Assembly (NCBI GenBank): GCA_900771995.1
Contig: CAAGQC010000109.1
Coordinates: 13,410-77,409, forward strand
Origin: Lachnospiraceae bacterium
Lineage (GTDB): Bacteria; Bacillota; Clostridia; Lachnospirales; Lachnospiraceae
Length of the DNA stretch: 64,000 nucleotides
Direction of reading: 5' to 3'
Positions 1 to 8,083 of this stretch are shown here, one piece after another; position 1 is the first letter of the stretch; each line of letters begins with the position of its first letter. Made by a program: the position numbers and the translations under genes. The notes beneath the pieces were generated by a model, which worked only from the letters and a program-made list of their open reading frames with translations, did not search any database and had not been told where the DNA came from.

Positions 1-619
1 ACAGTTCTCCCAGATTCATGCCCTTTTCTCCCTCTTCCTGCAGGCTGTAGATCGGCACTTTGGTAAAAAGAAGCATATTGGCAATCGGGATAATGGTCCA
101 TAGCAATGTCAGTAATTTCCAATGAGCAATTCCGGCAATGCTGAAAAATACGGTAGAAAGCAACACTACACCGGTGCATCCCCAGCAATAGAAGGAATGC
201 AGCAGACTCATTGCCGACTCCTTGTTGTCCGTAGGGCAGGCTTCAATAATGGGGCTGATCAGTACCTCGATCAGTCCGCCACCGATAGCATATACGAACA
301 CCGCCATCAGGATTCCCACGAAGGGATCCGGCAATACTTCCGGCAGTATAGTCAGAAGTGCCAATCCTGCTGCCGCAAAAATATGCGCAAGAACCACCGA
401 TGCCCGGTAGCCGATCCGATCTATGAAGCCCGCAGACAGCATGTCCACCAGAAGCTGTACCACGAAATTCACCGTGATCAGAAGCGTAATCTGCGCAAGT
501 GGAATCTGGTAGGTCTCCTGAAAGGTAACGAATAACAGCGGAACAAAGCTGTTCACAACGGCTTGCACGATATATCCCACGAAGCAGGCATACATGGTCT
601 TTTTATAATCGAATTTCAT
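1..619 (-). CDS. MFS transporter, N-terminal part (clipped by window edge)
   Basis: The reading frame opens at the ATG at 619 and is still open at base 1, so only about 206 N-terminal residues are visible. They begin MKFDYKKTMYACFVGYIVQA and form about six hydrophobic helices. A charged loop after the second helix (SAGFIDRIGYRAS) matches the conserved loop 2-3 of major facilitator transporters. A GAGG ribosome binding site lies just upstream of the ATG. The protein is an inner-membrane secondary carrier; the substrate cannot be told from this half. The family call is firm from topology and the loop motif. Confidence 0.85.
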   Translation of the reverse strand, partial: MKFDYKKTMYACFVGYIVQAVVNSFVPLLFVTFQETYQIPLAQITLLITVNFVVQLLVDMLSAGFIDRIGYRASVVLAHIFAAAGLALLTILPEVLPDPFVGILMAVFVYAIGGGLIEVLISPIIEACPTDNKESAMSLLHSFYCWGCTGVVLLSTVFFSIAGIAHWKLLTLLWTIIPIANMLLFTKVPIYSLQEEGEKGMNLGEL

Positions 620-681
620 CGTTTTCCTCTTTTCCCGACAAGTTTTTCATTCCTTTATCTTACCGAAATCTTATACGACTG

Positions 682-711
682 ATGATACACCAGCACGCTC
701 CGCATTGTAAA
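682..711 (-). promoter_or_regulatory. Possible promoter of the MFS gene
   Basis: On the minus strand TTTACA (706-711) is followed by an 18-bp spacer and TATCAT (682-687). It lies between the terminator of the DUF11 gene and the MFS start. The hexamers are imperfect, so this is a weak call. Confidence 0.35.
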
Positions 712-730
712 CCCGTTTGTGCATTAAAAT

Positions 731-772
731 CGCCCTTACGGGATTGCTACTGTCACAATCTCCGCAAGGGCG
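731..772 (-). terminator. Rho-independent terminator after the DUF11 gene
   Basis: Arms CGCCCTTACGG and CCGCAAGGGCG (one mismatch) enclose a second short stem GATTG/CAATC. On the minus strand the hairpin is followed by ATTTTAAT. It lies 34 bases past the DUF11 stop codon. Confidence 0.7.
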
Positions 773-806
773 GTCCGTTATCTCACGTTATTTATCTGTC
801 CGGGAA

Positions 807-1658
807 CTATACGGTTCCGGAGATCACCAGCGTGCTGACACCGGGGTTGATTCCCCAGGCCCCCGTGGTGGTATCCTGCGTGTACGTCGCTGCAGGTACT
901 GTGATCCTGCCCGCCACACTGGCGAACACACCTGTAGTCTCATCATAGGTATAATCGGTGCCTTCTGCCCATGCGGTACCGTTAAAGGTAGCCGTCAAAT
1001 TCTTAATCACCGGATTAAAGGTATCTGTGATTACCACACCGGTCTCCTCCGTTGCTGCGGTATTGCCCAGATTCTGGATCACAAACGTGTAGGTCAGTGT
1101 ACCATTTTCCGTAACGGGTACGGGGCTGACGGACTTCGTGATGGTAAGCAGCGGCTGCTCCTCGGCGTTAATGGTCTCCTGCACCGTAATAGGGGTCACC
1201 GCATTGGCGGTAATGATGGCCGTGTTGGTGATCGTGGCATCTACTCCCAGAGGTGCATAGGAGTTCAGTTCCGCCTCATAGACAATAATGGCATTGCCCT
1301 GGGCGGGAATGGTCAGTCCACTCACGGTGAGGGGCGGGCCTGCCGTGACTGCGGGAGTGGGCTGCAATACACCGTCAACATAGTACTTAATGGTTCCGGG
1401 GATATAGGTTAACGGCGTCAGTTCTCTTTCGCCGAAATCATATTCTCCCAGATCATCCACCAGTGTTGCTCCGGTAAATGCCGTCTGACCAGAATTCACA
1501 ATACTGATAATATAGGTCACATTATCCCTCTGTCCGTAAGTCTCTCTAACCGCCGTCTTGGTGGCCGACAGCACCTCCCGGATCTCTCCTACCGCAATGT
1601 TGGAATTGGTGACTTCATCACCGTAGCGAAGCTGTGCCTGATTCGTAAATCTTGCCAT
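807..1658 (-). CDS. DUF11 repeat-domain protein
   Basis: This 283-residue protein has at least two DUF11-type Ig-like beta domains. One lies around residues 25-150 and one around 165-283; each has the pattern 'vtYtisivNsG...tgatlvDdl' or 'ltYtfviqNlGn'. It has no signal peptide, no membrane anchor and no sorting motif, and starts MARFTNQAQLRYGDEVTNSN. DUF11 domains usually sit on the outside of cells, so a leaderless version is odd; some leaderless DUF11 proteins of spore formers are linked to spore surfaces, but that role is only inference here. A GGAAGGA site precedes the ATG by eight bases. It is monocistronic, with its own terminator at 731-772. Confidence 0.8.
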   Translation of the reverse strand: MARFTNQAQLRYGDEVTNSNIAVGEIREVLSATKTAVRETYGQRDNVTYIISIVNSGQTAFTGATLVDDLGEYDFGERELTPLTYIPGTIKYYVDGVLQPTPAVTAGPPLTVSGLTIPAQGNAIIVYEAELNSYAPLGVDATITNTAIITANAVTPITVQETINAEEQPLLTITKSVSPVPVTENGTLTYTFVIQNLGNTAATEETGVVITDTFNPVIKNLTATFNGTAWAEGTDYTYDETTGVFASVAGRITVPAATYTQDTTTGAWGINPGVSTLVISGTV

Positions 1659-1743
1659 ATATTTTCATCCTTCCATTTTATTCAGGGTTAGTATAATATA
1701 TGACTTTTTCCCGCTAAGTTGACAGATTCCGCCACCGCTTTTC

Positions 1744-1772
1744 TTGACTTTCCCTTTGGGGGTAACTATGAT
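1744..1772 (+). promoter_or_regulatory. Sigma-A type promoter of the potassium channel gene
   Basis: TTGACT (1744-1749), a 17-bp spacer and TATGAT (1767-1772). Transcription would begin near 1779. This rules out the TTG at 1744 as a start codon and supports the ATG at 1810. Confidence 0.7.
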
Positions 1773-1809
1773 GAATATATTGATGTGCCATTATACAGGA
1801 GTATTATTT

Positions 1810-2748
1810 ATGAAGAAAAAAGTATTTAACATCATCCAGATCGGCGATAAGAGCAATCCCTTGAGCCGGCTTTTCGACATTTTTATCGCTGTGGTCATCT
1901 GCGCCAATATTTTGGTGACCTTTTTGCAGACCTTTGACGAGCTTTCCTTTCTGTTTCCCACATTTCATGTAATAGAGGTCATTACCATTCTGATCTTCTG
2001 CGTGGAATATATTCTGCGGATCTGGACGGCGGATTATCTGTACCCAGACAAGAGCGAGTTACGCTCCCGGCTGCGGTTCCTGATCTCCTTCGATGGAATC
2101 ATCGATCTGCTGACGATCCTGCCCTTTTTCTTCCTGTCCGGCATGGTCATTTTCCGGATGCTACGGGTAGCCAGAATTTTCCATCTGTTCCGCCTGAATG
2201 CCCGGTATGACTCTTTCAATGTCATTACTACGGTACTGTATGAAAAACGCAATCAGATCATTTCCTCTGTATTCATCGTACTGGTTCTGATGCTGGCCAG
2301 CAGTCTGTGCATGTACAGCGTGGAGCATGATTCCCAGCCGGAAGTATTCCGTAATGCTTTCAGCGGCATCTGGTGGAGTATGTCAACGTTGCTCACCGTG
2401 GGCTACGGAGACATCTATCCTATTACCACACTGGGACGGATCATGGCGATCTGTATCGCTTATCTCGGTGTCGGCGCCGTGGCGATCCCCACCGGTATCA
2501 TCAGCGCCGGTTTTGTAGAACAGTACCAGCGCAAAAACAGTCTCTCCAACGTCCGGGAAGCCGACATCCACGAGATTGCCGAGATCTTCGTGGACAGACG
2601 CTACGCTGGAAAATCCGTAGAAGAAATGGAAGAGGCAGAACAGGTCACGATCTTCCTCATTCTGCGGGAAGATCTGTCCATTCTGCCTCAAAAAGATACG
2701 ATATTAAAGTTAAACGACATTATTGTCATTCGTGGGGAGAATCCCTAA
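1810..2748 (+). CDS. Voltage-gated potassium channel with RCK_C-like tail
   Basis: A 312-residue six-helix channel subunit. S1-S3 span about residues 20-110. An S4-like segment (FRMLRVARIFHLFRL) carries regularly spaced arginines. The pore loop has the potassium filter TVGYGD near residue 197, followed by S6. Residues about 245-312 are cytosolic and end in an RCK/TrkA-C-like fold (ILREDLSILPQKDTILKLND), which in related channels binds ligands that gate the pore. The start at 1810 has an AGGAG site; a longer TTG start would lie inside the promoter. The gene is alone on the plus strand, and its TAA shares bases with the TAG of the convergent DUF4340 gene. Likely role: potassium flux and membrane potential. 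Confidence 0.92.
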   Translation: MKKKVFNIIQIGDKSNPLSRLFDIFIAVVICANILVTFLQTFDELSFLFPTFHVIEVITILIFCVEYILRIWTADYLYPDKSELRSRLRFLISFDGIIDLLTILPFFFLSGMVIFRMLRVARIFHLFRLNARYDSFNVITTVLYEKRNQIISSVFIVLVLMLASSLCMYSVEHDSQPEVFRNAFSGIWWSMSTLLTVGYGDIYPITTLGRIMAICIAYLGVGAVAIPTGIISAGFVEQYQRKNSLSNVREADIHEIAEIFVDRRYAGKSVEEMEEAEQVTIFLILREDLSILPQKDTILKLNDIIVIRGENP

Positions 2749-3323
2749 TTGGTCTCCGCAGTCTCGGTGCTTTCTGTCTCTTCGGTGGTCTCCTCCACCA
2801 GATCATCCAGCGTATAGTTAAATCCGGTCACCACATTGGTGGTCACGGCATATACCGTCATTTCAGAAGGAAATGCGATATAGTACTGACTGGTCATGGA
2901 GTTCAGATTACCGACGTTGATAATTACGCTGCGATCCGCGGTCTCATACTGGATCGTACGCTCCGGGTTCGCCAGTCCATACTGTGACATATCTGTCACA
3001 TTTTCAATCACCTGATTTACCTTTAGCGGCGCCACCTTCAGGATCATGGCCTTGATCCGCTCCTGTTTCAGATTCAGGGAATGGTCGTCTGCATAGTACC
3101 AGGTGTCATCTTCTTTTTCAAAGGAATATGTCTCGCCTTCATACACATAGCTGAAGCTGGTAATATCATCGGAGTTCACATCCAGTACCGTCTCCTGTGT
3201 ATCTTCCGTAGCAGAACTCGTGGAGGCCGCATTTTTATTATACTGTCGGATGCCCAGGAAGGCCGCCGCCAGCACCACCAGTGCCAGCAGCATTCCGATC
3301 ATCTGTCTTTGTTTCTTTTTCAT
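2745..3323 (-). CDS. DUF4340-domain membrane-anchored protein
   Basis: A 192-residue protein with an N-terminal signal anchor (about residues 7-25) and an extracytoplasmic DUF4340 domain. The region around 'SFSYVYEGETYSFEKEDDTW' and the following 'IKAMILKVAPLKVNQVIEN...MSQYGLANPERTI' are characteristic. The C-terminal tail is Thr/Glu rich (EETTEETESTETAE). It is the third gene of the Gld-type ABC operon, after the fused permease; DUF4340 proteins are common partners of GldG-type transporters. The ATG at 3323 has an AGAGGT site, whereas a longer upstream frame has none. Its biochemical role is unknown. Confidence 0.85.
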   Translation of the reverse strand: MKKKQRQMIGMLLALVVLAAAFLGIRQYNKNAASTSSATEDTQETVLDVNSDDITSFSYVYEGETYSFEKEDDTWYYADDHSLNLKQERIKAMILKVAPLKVNQVIENVTDMSQYGLANPERTIQYETADRSVIINVGNLNSMTSQYYIAFPSEMTVYAVTTNVVTGFNYTLDDLVEETTEETESTETAETN

Positions 3324-3350
3324 ATCAATACCTCTGTTTTTTCCAACTAT

Positions 3351-3406
3351 CTGCAAAGTTTGGGCCGCAGGCACAAATTTGCGTGTGAAAAATTTATTTT
3401 TCGCAC
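3351..3406. repeat. Intercistronic double-hairpin repeat, copy A
   Basis: This 56-nt segment is nearly identical to 8784-8839. It contains two inverted repeats: GTGTGAAAAA with TTTTTCGCAC (4-nt loop), and an imperfect hairpin bounded by GCAAA and TTTGC with a GGCC/GGC core. It lies between the stop of the Gld permease (3409) and the start of the DUF4340 gene. It may act as an RNA stem-loop that tunes downstream expression or mRNA stability; that is inference. Confidence 0.7.
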
Positions 3407-3408
3407 TT

Positions 3409-5547
3409 TTATCTCTTCCGTCTGCGGAACCAGATCACGAATCCGGCGATCATGCAGCCGATAGGCAGGATCACGGTAACTAACAGCCCCAACAGCAGGA
3501 TCTGTGCGGAATCGATCACCAGTGTGGAGACTTCATAGCTCTTTACGGGAATGGATACGGAAGTCTCATGGTTCGCCATACCGCTGAAGGTACTGGTAAA
3601 CAGGGTACGGTTCGCACCACTGACCACGTCATCGGCATCATCCGTGAACATCTGCTCACAGCCGTACACAATCAGTGTAGCATCTCCGTCATCCAGCGTC
3701 TTTACGGCTTCCACGCCCAGTGCGAAGGGGCCGCTTACATCATTTTCACCCTGAGAGAAGTCCTGTTCATTGCCAATGTCCTGCTTTGCAAAAGAACTGT
3801 CGGATGTGCTCAGGAATACATCATAGGTAATATCACCGGTAGCTGTCTCGTCGCTGCTTGCTTCCTCCGGAACAATGATTCCCTGAGAGTACGGCAGGAA
3901 CAGGTATTTTCCGTAGGTGCCGGAAGTGTAGCTGTCAGAGCTCTGGGTGGGCAGGATATAATAAGGGCTTCTGTAGTAGCCGTTGGAATCGTTCTCCACC
4001 ACCAGACCCTTGGCAACGCTCAGATTCATATAGCTTAAGATAGCATAAATATTCGGTGTCTCTTCGTCGGTATAGCCGGTCACAAGAATGACTTTTCCAC
4101 CATTATTCAGATAATCGATCACCTTATCCTTGTCATCGGAAGAAAAATCGCTGGTGGCGCCGTTGATGAACAGGTAGGCGGCATCCTCGGGGATGGCATC
4201 CAGATCCATCAGGTTCACGGTCTCGTAATCCACATTTTCCTTATTCAGTGCGGAAGTAAAGTTACTGCTTAAGGTCAGTTCATTGTGTCCTGTAGTCATA
4301 TATACCTTGGGCATATCGTCGTTTAACACATAGTCCAGTGCACTGGTGATCTGTCCCTCGCCATCGTAACCGGTGGTCGTGGTGTTGTAGCTGTAGGTCG
4401 AATAGTCGAAGTCGTAAGAGGACTCATAGACATCGCTGTAATTAATGACCTTACTGCGCTTGTCACTGACCACGATCAGACTGTTGGTGCTGATATTGCC
4501 GGTAGTGTACTGGGTGTAGAACATGGGGTTGACCGTCGGATCCACATATTCCACGGTAATGTGATCGGACAGGTCATCATACCGCTGTAAGGTCTGCCCC
4601 AGTGTGGTATCCTGATTGTCCTGATTTACCAATACATAGATGGTCACATCATCCTGCATGTTTTTCACATATTCGATGGTCTGATCCGTCAGGGAATACA
4701 GCTTCTGACTGGTCATGTCGATGGCGGTCCAGCTGGAGGGCATCTCACCCATAATGATGTTCACAACCACTACCAGTGCCACGGCTACGGCGATCATTCC
4801 GGTGCTGTAAGCGCTGAAACTTAAGTTCTTCACAGACATACTGTAACGGCGTTTCTGAATGGACTGTACCGTCAGGAACAGCACCAGCGCTGTAACGGAT
4901 GCATAATATACGATGGATGATACATCCAGCGTACCGTCTAACAGATTGGAAAACGGCGTATACAGATCAAAGCAGCGCAGCAGCTTCGTCAGCAGATTAC
5001 CTGTGCTGGAAATAATGTTGCAGATGGAATCCATCATATATCCCAGGAACAACACCACAAAAGTAAGTACTGCCGCGATGACCTGGCTCTCTGTCAGGGA
5101 GGACAGGAACAGGCCGATGGCAATGGCGGTCATTCCGAAGAGGAAATAAGCCAAAATGGACAGGTACGCCTCTCCCAGAGGAACACTGCCGTACTGCGCC
5201 ATGATCAGCGGGTAGAAACAGATAATTGCTACGGGAATGGCGAATATGGTCAACAGTGCCAGGAATTTTCCCATGACGATACCGCCTACGGACACCGGGG
5301 CCGTCAGGATCAGCTGATCCGTCTTACTCCTTTTTTCCTCCGCCAGAATACGCATGGTCAGTATCGGCACGGTCAGCATGAATAAAAAGGTAACGCTGGA
5401 TACCACATAGGCAAAATAGGGGTATCCGTTCATCAGGTTATAAACGCTGAAATACAGTCCCAGGAAAAACAGGGTAACTGCGATAAATAAAAATCCGATA
5501 AAGGAACGGAAATAGGATTTCAACTCTCTCTTATAAATGGCTAACAT
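3409..5547 (-). CDS. ABC-2 permease fused to a GldG-like extracytoplasmic domain
   Basis: A 712-residue fusion. Residues 1-230 form an ABC-2 type permease with about six helices (begins MLAIYKRELKSYFRSF; motif ILAEEKRSKTDQLILTAP). From about residue 245 a new transmembrane helix leads into a large GldG-type domain (DMTSQKLYSLTDQTIEYVKN, then an ABC_transp_aux/DUF4350-like fold), ending with a membrane helix and RRRKR. In Bacteroidetes GldF and GldG are separate proteins of an ABC complex tied to gliding; in Firmicutes the fused form is an exporter of unknown substrate. It is translated right after the ATPase (TAATATG junction, its GGAGG site lying within the ATPase gene). Confidence 0.88.
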   Translation of the reverse strand: MLAIYKRELKSYFRSFIGFLFIAVTLFFLGLYFSVYNLMNGYPYFAYVVSSVTFLFMLTVPILTMRILAEEKRSKTDQLILTAPVSVGGIVMGKFLALLTIFAIPVAIICFYPLIMAQYGSVPLGEAYLSILAYFLFGMTAIAIGLFLSSLTESQVIAAVLTFVVLFLGYMMDSICNIISSTGNLLTKLLRCFDLYTPFSNLLDGTLDVSSIVYYASVTALVLFLTVQSIQKRRYSMSVKNLSFSAYSTGMIAVAVALVVVVNIIMGEMPSSWTAIDMTSQKLYSLTDQTIEYVKNMQDDVTIYVLVNQDNQDTTLGQTLQRYDDLSDHITVEYVDPTVNPMFYTQYTTGNISTNSLIVVSDKRSKVINYSDVYESSYDFDYSTYSYNTTTTGYDGEGQITSALDYVLNDDMPKVYMTTGHNELTLSSNFTSALNKENVDYETVNLMDLDAIPEDAAYLFINGATSDFSSDDKDKVIDYLNNGGKVILVTGYTDEETPNIYAILSYMNLSVAKGLVVENDSNGYYRSPYYILPTQSSDSYTSGTYGKYLFLPYSQGIIVPEEASSDETATGDITYDVFLSTSDSSFAKQDIGNEQDFSQGENDVSGPFALGVEAVKTLDDGDATLIVYGCEQMFTDDADDVVSGANRTLFTSTFSGMANHETSVSIPVKSYEVSTLVIDSAQILLLGLLVTVILPIGCMIAGFVIWFRRRKR

Positions 5548-5548
5548 A

Positions 5549-6634
5549 TTATTCCGCCTCCTTTGCAGTTACAGTTTTTTCTTTCTCTTCTTCGGGCTGC
5601 GCCTGCACTTCCGGAGCTTCTTCCTGCTGTGCGGCGGTATCTGTGGCTTGCGCCTTTTTGTGTTTGGCGAATAATTTCCGCTTCTCCGGCTGTGTGGGTG
5701 CCACATCTTCGGTGAGTTCCAGGAAGATGTCTTCCAGAGACTTCTCCGCATGGGTCATCTCTAAGATCGGCAGCTTTGCTTCTGCCAGGGCATAGAATAC
5801 CTGCTCTCTGACATCGGCATTTTCCTTGGAGATCACTTTTAATTTTGCAATGTCTTTGGGTGCCTCGGTATTCTCTTCGATCCGGTCGATCTGCGGGATT
5901 CCCTGCAAGGCTGCTTTTACCGCAGCGCTGCTACCTTTTACTTCCAGATTCAGTTCCATGGAACCGCTCATGAGTTTCTGCAGATTCTCCGGGGAATCGC
6001 TGGCTACCAGTTTGCCGTGGGCAATGATCATAATATGGTCGCAGACCGCGCTAACCTCCGACAGAATATGGGAACTGAGGATCACGGTGTGATTCTCACC
6101 CAGTTTACGGATCAGATCCCTGATCTCGATAATCTGTTTCGGATCCAGACCTACCGTGGGCTCATCCAGAATGATGACCTCCGGGTAACCGAGGATGGCC
6201 TGTGCCAGTCCGACTCTCTGCCTGTAACCTTTGGACAGATTCTTGATCAGACGCTGCTGCATATCGGTAATCTGTGTCATTCCCATGACATCGTCAATCT
6301 GCTGTTCCCGTTCCTTTTTCGGTACTTTTTTCAGCTCTGCCACGAATTCCAGATATTCTCTGACCGTCATATCCACATACAGCGGCGGAAGCTCCGGCAG
6401 ATAACCGATGGCACGCTTTGCCTCCTCCGGATCCTTCTGGACATCCTTACCGTCGATGGTCACAGTGCCCTCCGTGGCTGCCAGATAACCCGTAATGATA
6501 TTCATAGTCGTGGATTTACCCGCGCCGTTAGGACCAAGAAAGCCGTAGATCTGCCCCTTTTCCACGCGGAAAGAGAGATGGTCTACGGCAATATGGTCAC
6601 CATATTTTTTTGTAAGATTGCTTACTTCTATCAT
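5549..6634 (-). CDS. ABC transporter ATPase of the Gld-type exporter
   Basis: A 361-residue nucleotide-binding protein. Walker A is GPNGAGKST (about residue 37), the signature is LSKGYRQRVG, Walker B is VIILDEPTVGLDP, and the switch histidine is in ILSSHIL. A C-terminal regulatory part follows, and then an unusual Ala/Glu/Lys-rich tail of about 45 residues (EKRKLFAKHKKAQA..., ending ...KTVTAKEAE). The start at 6634 has a GGGAGG site seven bases upstream; the longer frame has none. It is the first gene of the operon with the fused permease and the DUF4340 protein. The partner permease is certain from gene coupling; the cargo is unknown. Confidence 0.93.
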   Translation of the reverse strand: MIEVSNLTKKYGDHIAVDHLSFRVEKGQIYGFLGPNGAGKSTTMNIITGYLAATEGTVTIDGKDVQKDPEEAKRAIGYLPELPPLYVDMTVREYLEFVAELKKVPKKEREQQIDDVMGMTQITDMQQRLIKNLSKGYRQRVGLAQAILGYPEVIILDEPTVGLDPKQIIEIRDLIRKLGENHTVILSSHILSEVSAVCDHIMIIAHGKLVASDSPENLQKLMSGSMELNLEVKGSSAAVKAALQGIPQIDRIEENTEAPKDIAKLKVISKENADVREQVFYALAEAKLPILEMTHAEKSLEDIFLELTEDVAPTQPEKRKLFAKHKKAQATDTAAQQEEAPEVQAQPEEEKEKTVTAKEAE

Positions 6635-6781
6635 ATTTGCCTCCCAGATATGGTGTGATCCCCCACCTGATATCCCGAATTGCGTCACAGCCAACTGTTC
6701 TCACAATTCTACAAATCAATATATGAGGCAAATGTCATGAAAAGGTGAAGCATTTGTGAAAATTCTGTGAAACCGTCCCCC

Positions 6782-7810
6782 CTAAATCTTCGTCACGGTC
6801 AGAGAAACGCTTAAATTTCCGGCCTCCGCCGCCAGATGCAGCGGAAGTTTTGCCACCGGAATATCTTCAAAAATATACTCCGGATCACCGGGATGGGCCG
6901 ACTGAAATAAGAAAAGTACCCCCTCCACATAGAGCACCACTTTTTTCTGATTGCTGTAGATCGTAAGGGAAGCCTGCCCGTTTTCCTGACGACGCAGGGT
7001 GGAAAGTGCCGGATAAAGCACCGGTTCGTTACTCCACTTTGCCTGATAATAGTAATATCGCTCCGTCAGCGTCCTGCCGTCCGCCGAAAGCAGCGCTTCT
7101 TTCGACGTTTCTCCGGGTAATCCACGGTACACCGGGAGATTTTCCGGTCTTATCCACAGATCCCCCGTAAGGAATCCACGCTTTCTGCACAGACGGTAGA
7201 ACTCCCGCACCGACCGGCTTTCCCGACTCTGCCCCTCCGTCCCGGTTCCTTCCCCTTCCAGCCGGATCGCATTAACTCCCATCCGGGCCAGCCGTTCCAG
7301 ATCCTTTTTCATCTGCTCCTCCTGTGTCCCGGCATCGCTGATCTGCGGGGGAAGCCGGTAGGCCGCCTCATGGGGAAGGAATTCTTTTTCATTTAAGAAG
7401 ATTCCTTTTTTATCTATGACACGCACGTCATAAATCGCCAGTTCCTGCTGCCAGTACACTTCCGTCACTTCGTCGATGACAGCGGCATCTGCCGTCTCCT
7501 CTTCCGCAGTAACTCCGGCCTTCTCTCCATGCTCCGCGGCCTCGAATCTCCCTTGCGCCGTCACCCGATAGACATAGGGATCCCGCATGCCGTCCCACAG
7601 ATGCGGCCGTAACAGCAGCGCTGTCATAGAGTCCGCTTCCTCCGGAACATATTCTCCATGAAAAACAAGACGTCCGCCCTCCGCTTCTTCCCAGATCTCG
7701 ATCTGTAATGCGGACAGCAAACGCCCCCTGTTTTCCGGCAGGGCAAATTCCAGATAAGCCTTGCCATTTTCCATTTTTGTTATAATTCCAAGATCCTCCC
7801 GCATCTGCAT
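6782..7810 (-). CDS. Shortened glycoside hydrolase family 2-derived protein, probably inactive
   Basis: About 342 residues. The stretch 'AIYDVRVIDKKGIFLNEKEF' followed by 'DLERLARMGVNAIRLEGEG' matches the entry to the TIM barrel of GH2 beta-galactosidases. The C-terminal part 'YYYYQAKWSNEPVLYPALS...LTIYSNQKKVVLYVEGVLF' matches the DUF4982-like domain of the same enzymes. The middle of the barrel, which would hold the catalytic acids, is largely missing, and the length is less than half that of the usual enzyme. There is no signal peptide. The start at 7810 has an AGGA site; a TTG at 7843 is an alternative. Function is unknown: it may be a binding protein or a decaying enzyme kept in frame. 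Confidence 0.65.
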   Translation of the reverse strand: MQMREDLGIITKMENGKAYLEFALPENRGRLLSALQIEIWEEAEGGRLVFHGEYVPEEADSMTALLLRPHLWDGMRDPYVYRVTAQGRFEAAEHGEKAGVTAEEETADAAVIDEVTEVYWQQELAIYDVRVIDKKGIFLNEKEFLPHEAAYRLPPQISDAGTQEEQMKKDLERLARMGVNAIRLEGEGTGTEGQSRESRSVREFYRLCRKRGFLTGDLWIRPENLPVYRGLPGETSKEALLSADGRTLTERYYYYQAKWSNEPVLYPALSTLRRQENGQASLTIYSNQKKVVLYVEGVLFLFQSAHPGDPEYIFEDIPVAKLPLHLAAEAGNLSVSLTVTKI

Positions 7811-7854
7811 CTCTCTTTCCTGCCTTTCGCATTCTGTTACCAAGAGTTTCTGCA

Positions 7855-7886
7855 GAAAAAGGCTTCTTTATGCTCTGCATCAGAAG
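7855..7886 (-). terminator. Terminator after the MacB operon and macro relic
   Basis: The hairpin has CTTCT/AGAAG outside and ATGC/GCAT inside. On the minus strand it is followed by CCTTTTT. It precedes the GH2-like gene. Confidence 0.5.
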
Positions 7887-7914
7887 ATCAATACCACCAG
7901 TCCGGCCACAATAG

Positions 7915-8083
7915 CTATGATCTGAGAAGCTTTTCATAGATCCGGCGGTCTTCATCCTTAAATACATTAAAGATCACCTTTTCGACACTGCTGTCAGGAG
8001 TCTCCTCCAGATACTCCTGCACGGTCTGTACAGCGATCTGGGCCGCCTTGTCATTCGGGAAACAGTTTTGATGCGAATTTTCT
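7915..8083 (-). pseudogene. C-terminal relic of a macro-domain protein
   Basis: Directly after the ATPase stop codon, the frame reads NDKAAQIAVQTVQEYLEETP and then VEKVIFNVFKDEDRRIYEKL before a TAG. This matches the last two helices and last strand of the macro domain (ADP-ribose binding or deacetylase), where 'A..IA...i..fl......v.fvlf......Y...l' is typical. About two thirds of the domain, including the ADP-ribose-binding loops, is missing and there is no start codon. It seems that the MacB operon came to lie next to, or replaced, the 5' part of this gene. Confidence 0.6.

Noticed and set aside
717..1412. A long plus-strand frame opposite the DUF11 gene
   Set aside because: It is antisense to a gene with clear domains, is rich in Arg/Gly/His as expected for a shadow frame, and has no ribosome site.
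1744..1809. TTG start giving a 22-residue longer potassium channel
   Set aside because: The TTG is the first half of a good -35 element, and the ATG at 1810 has an AGGAG site.
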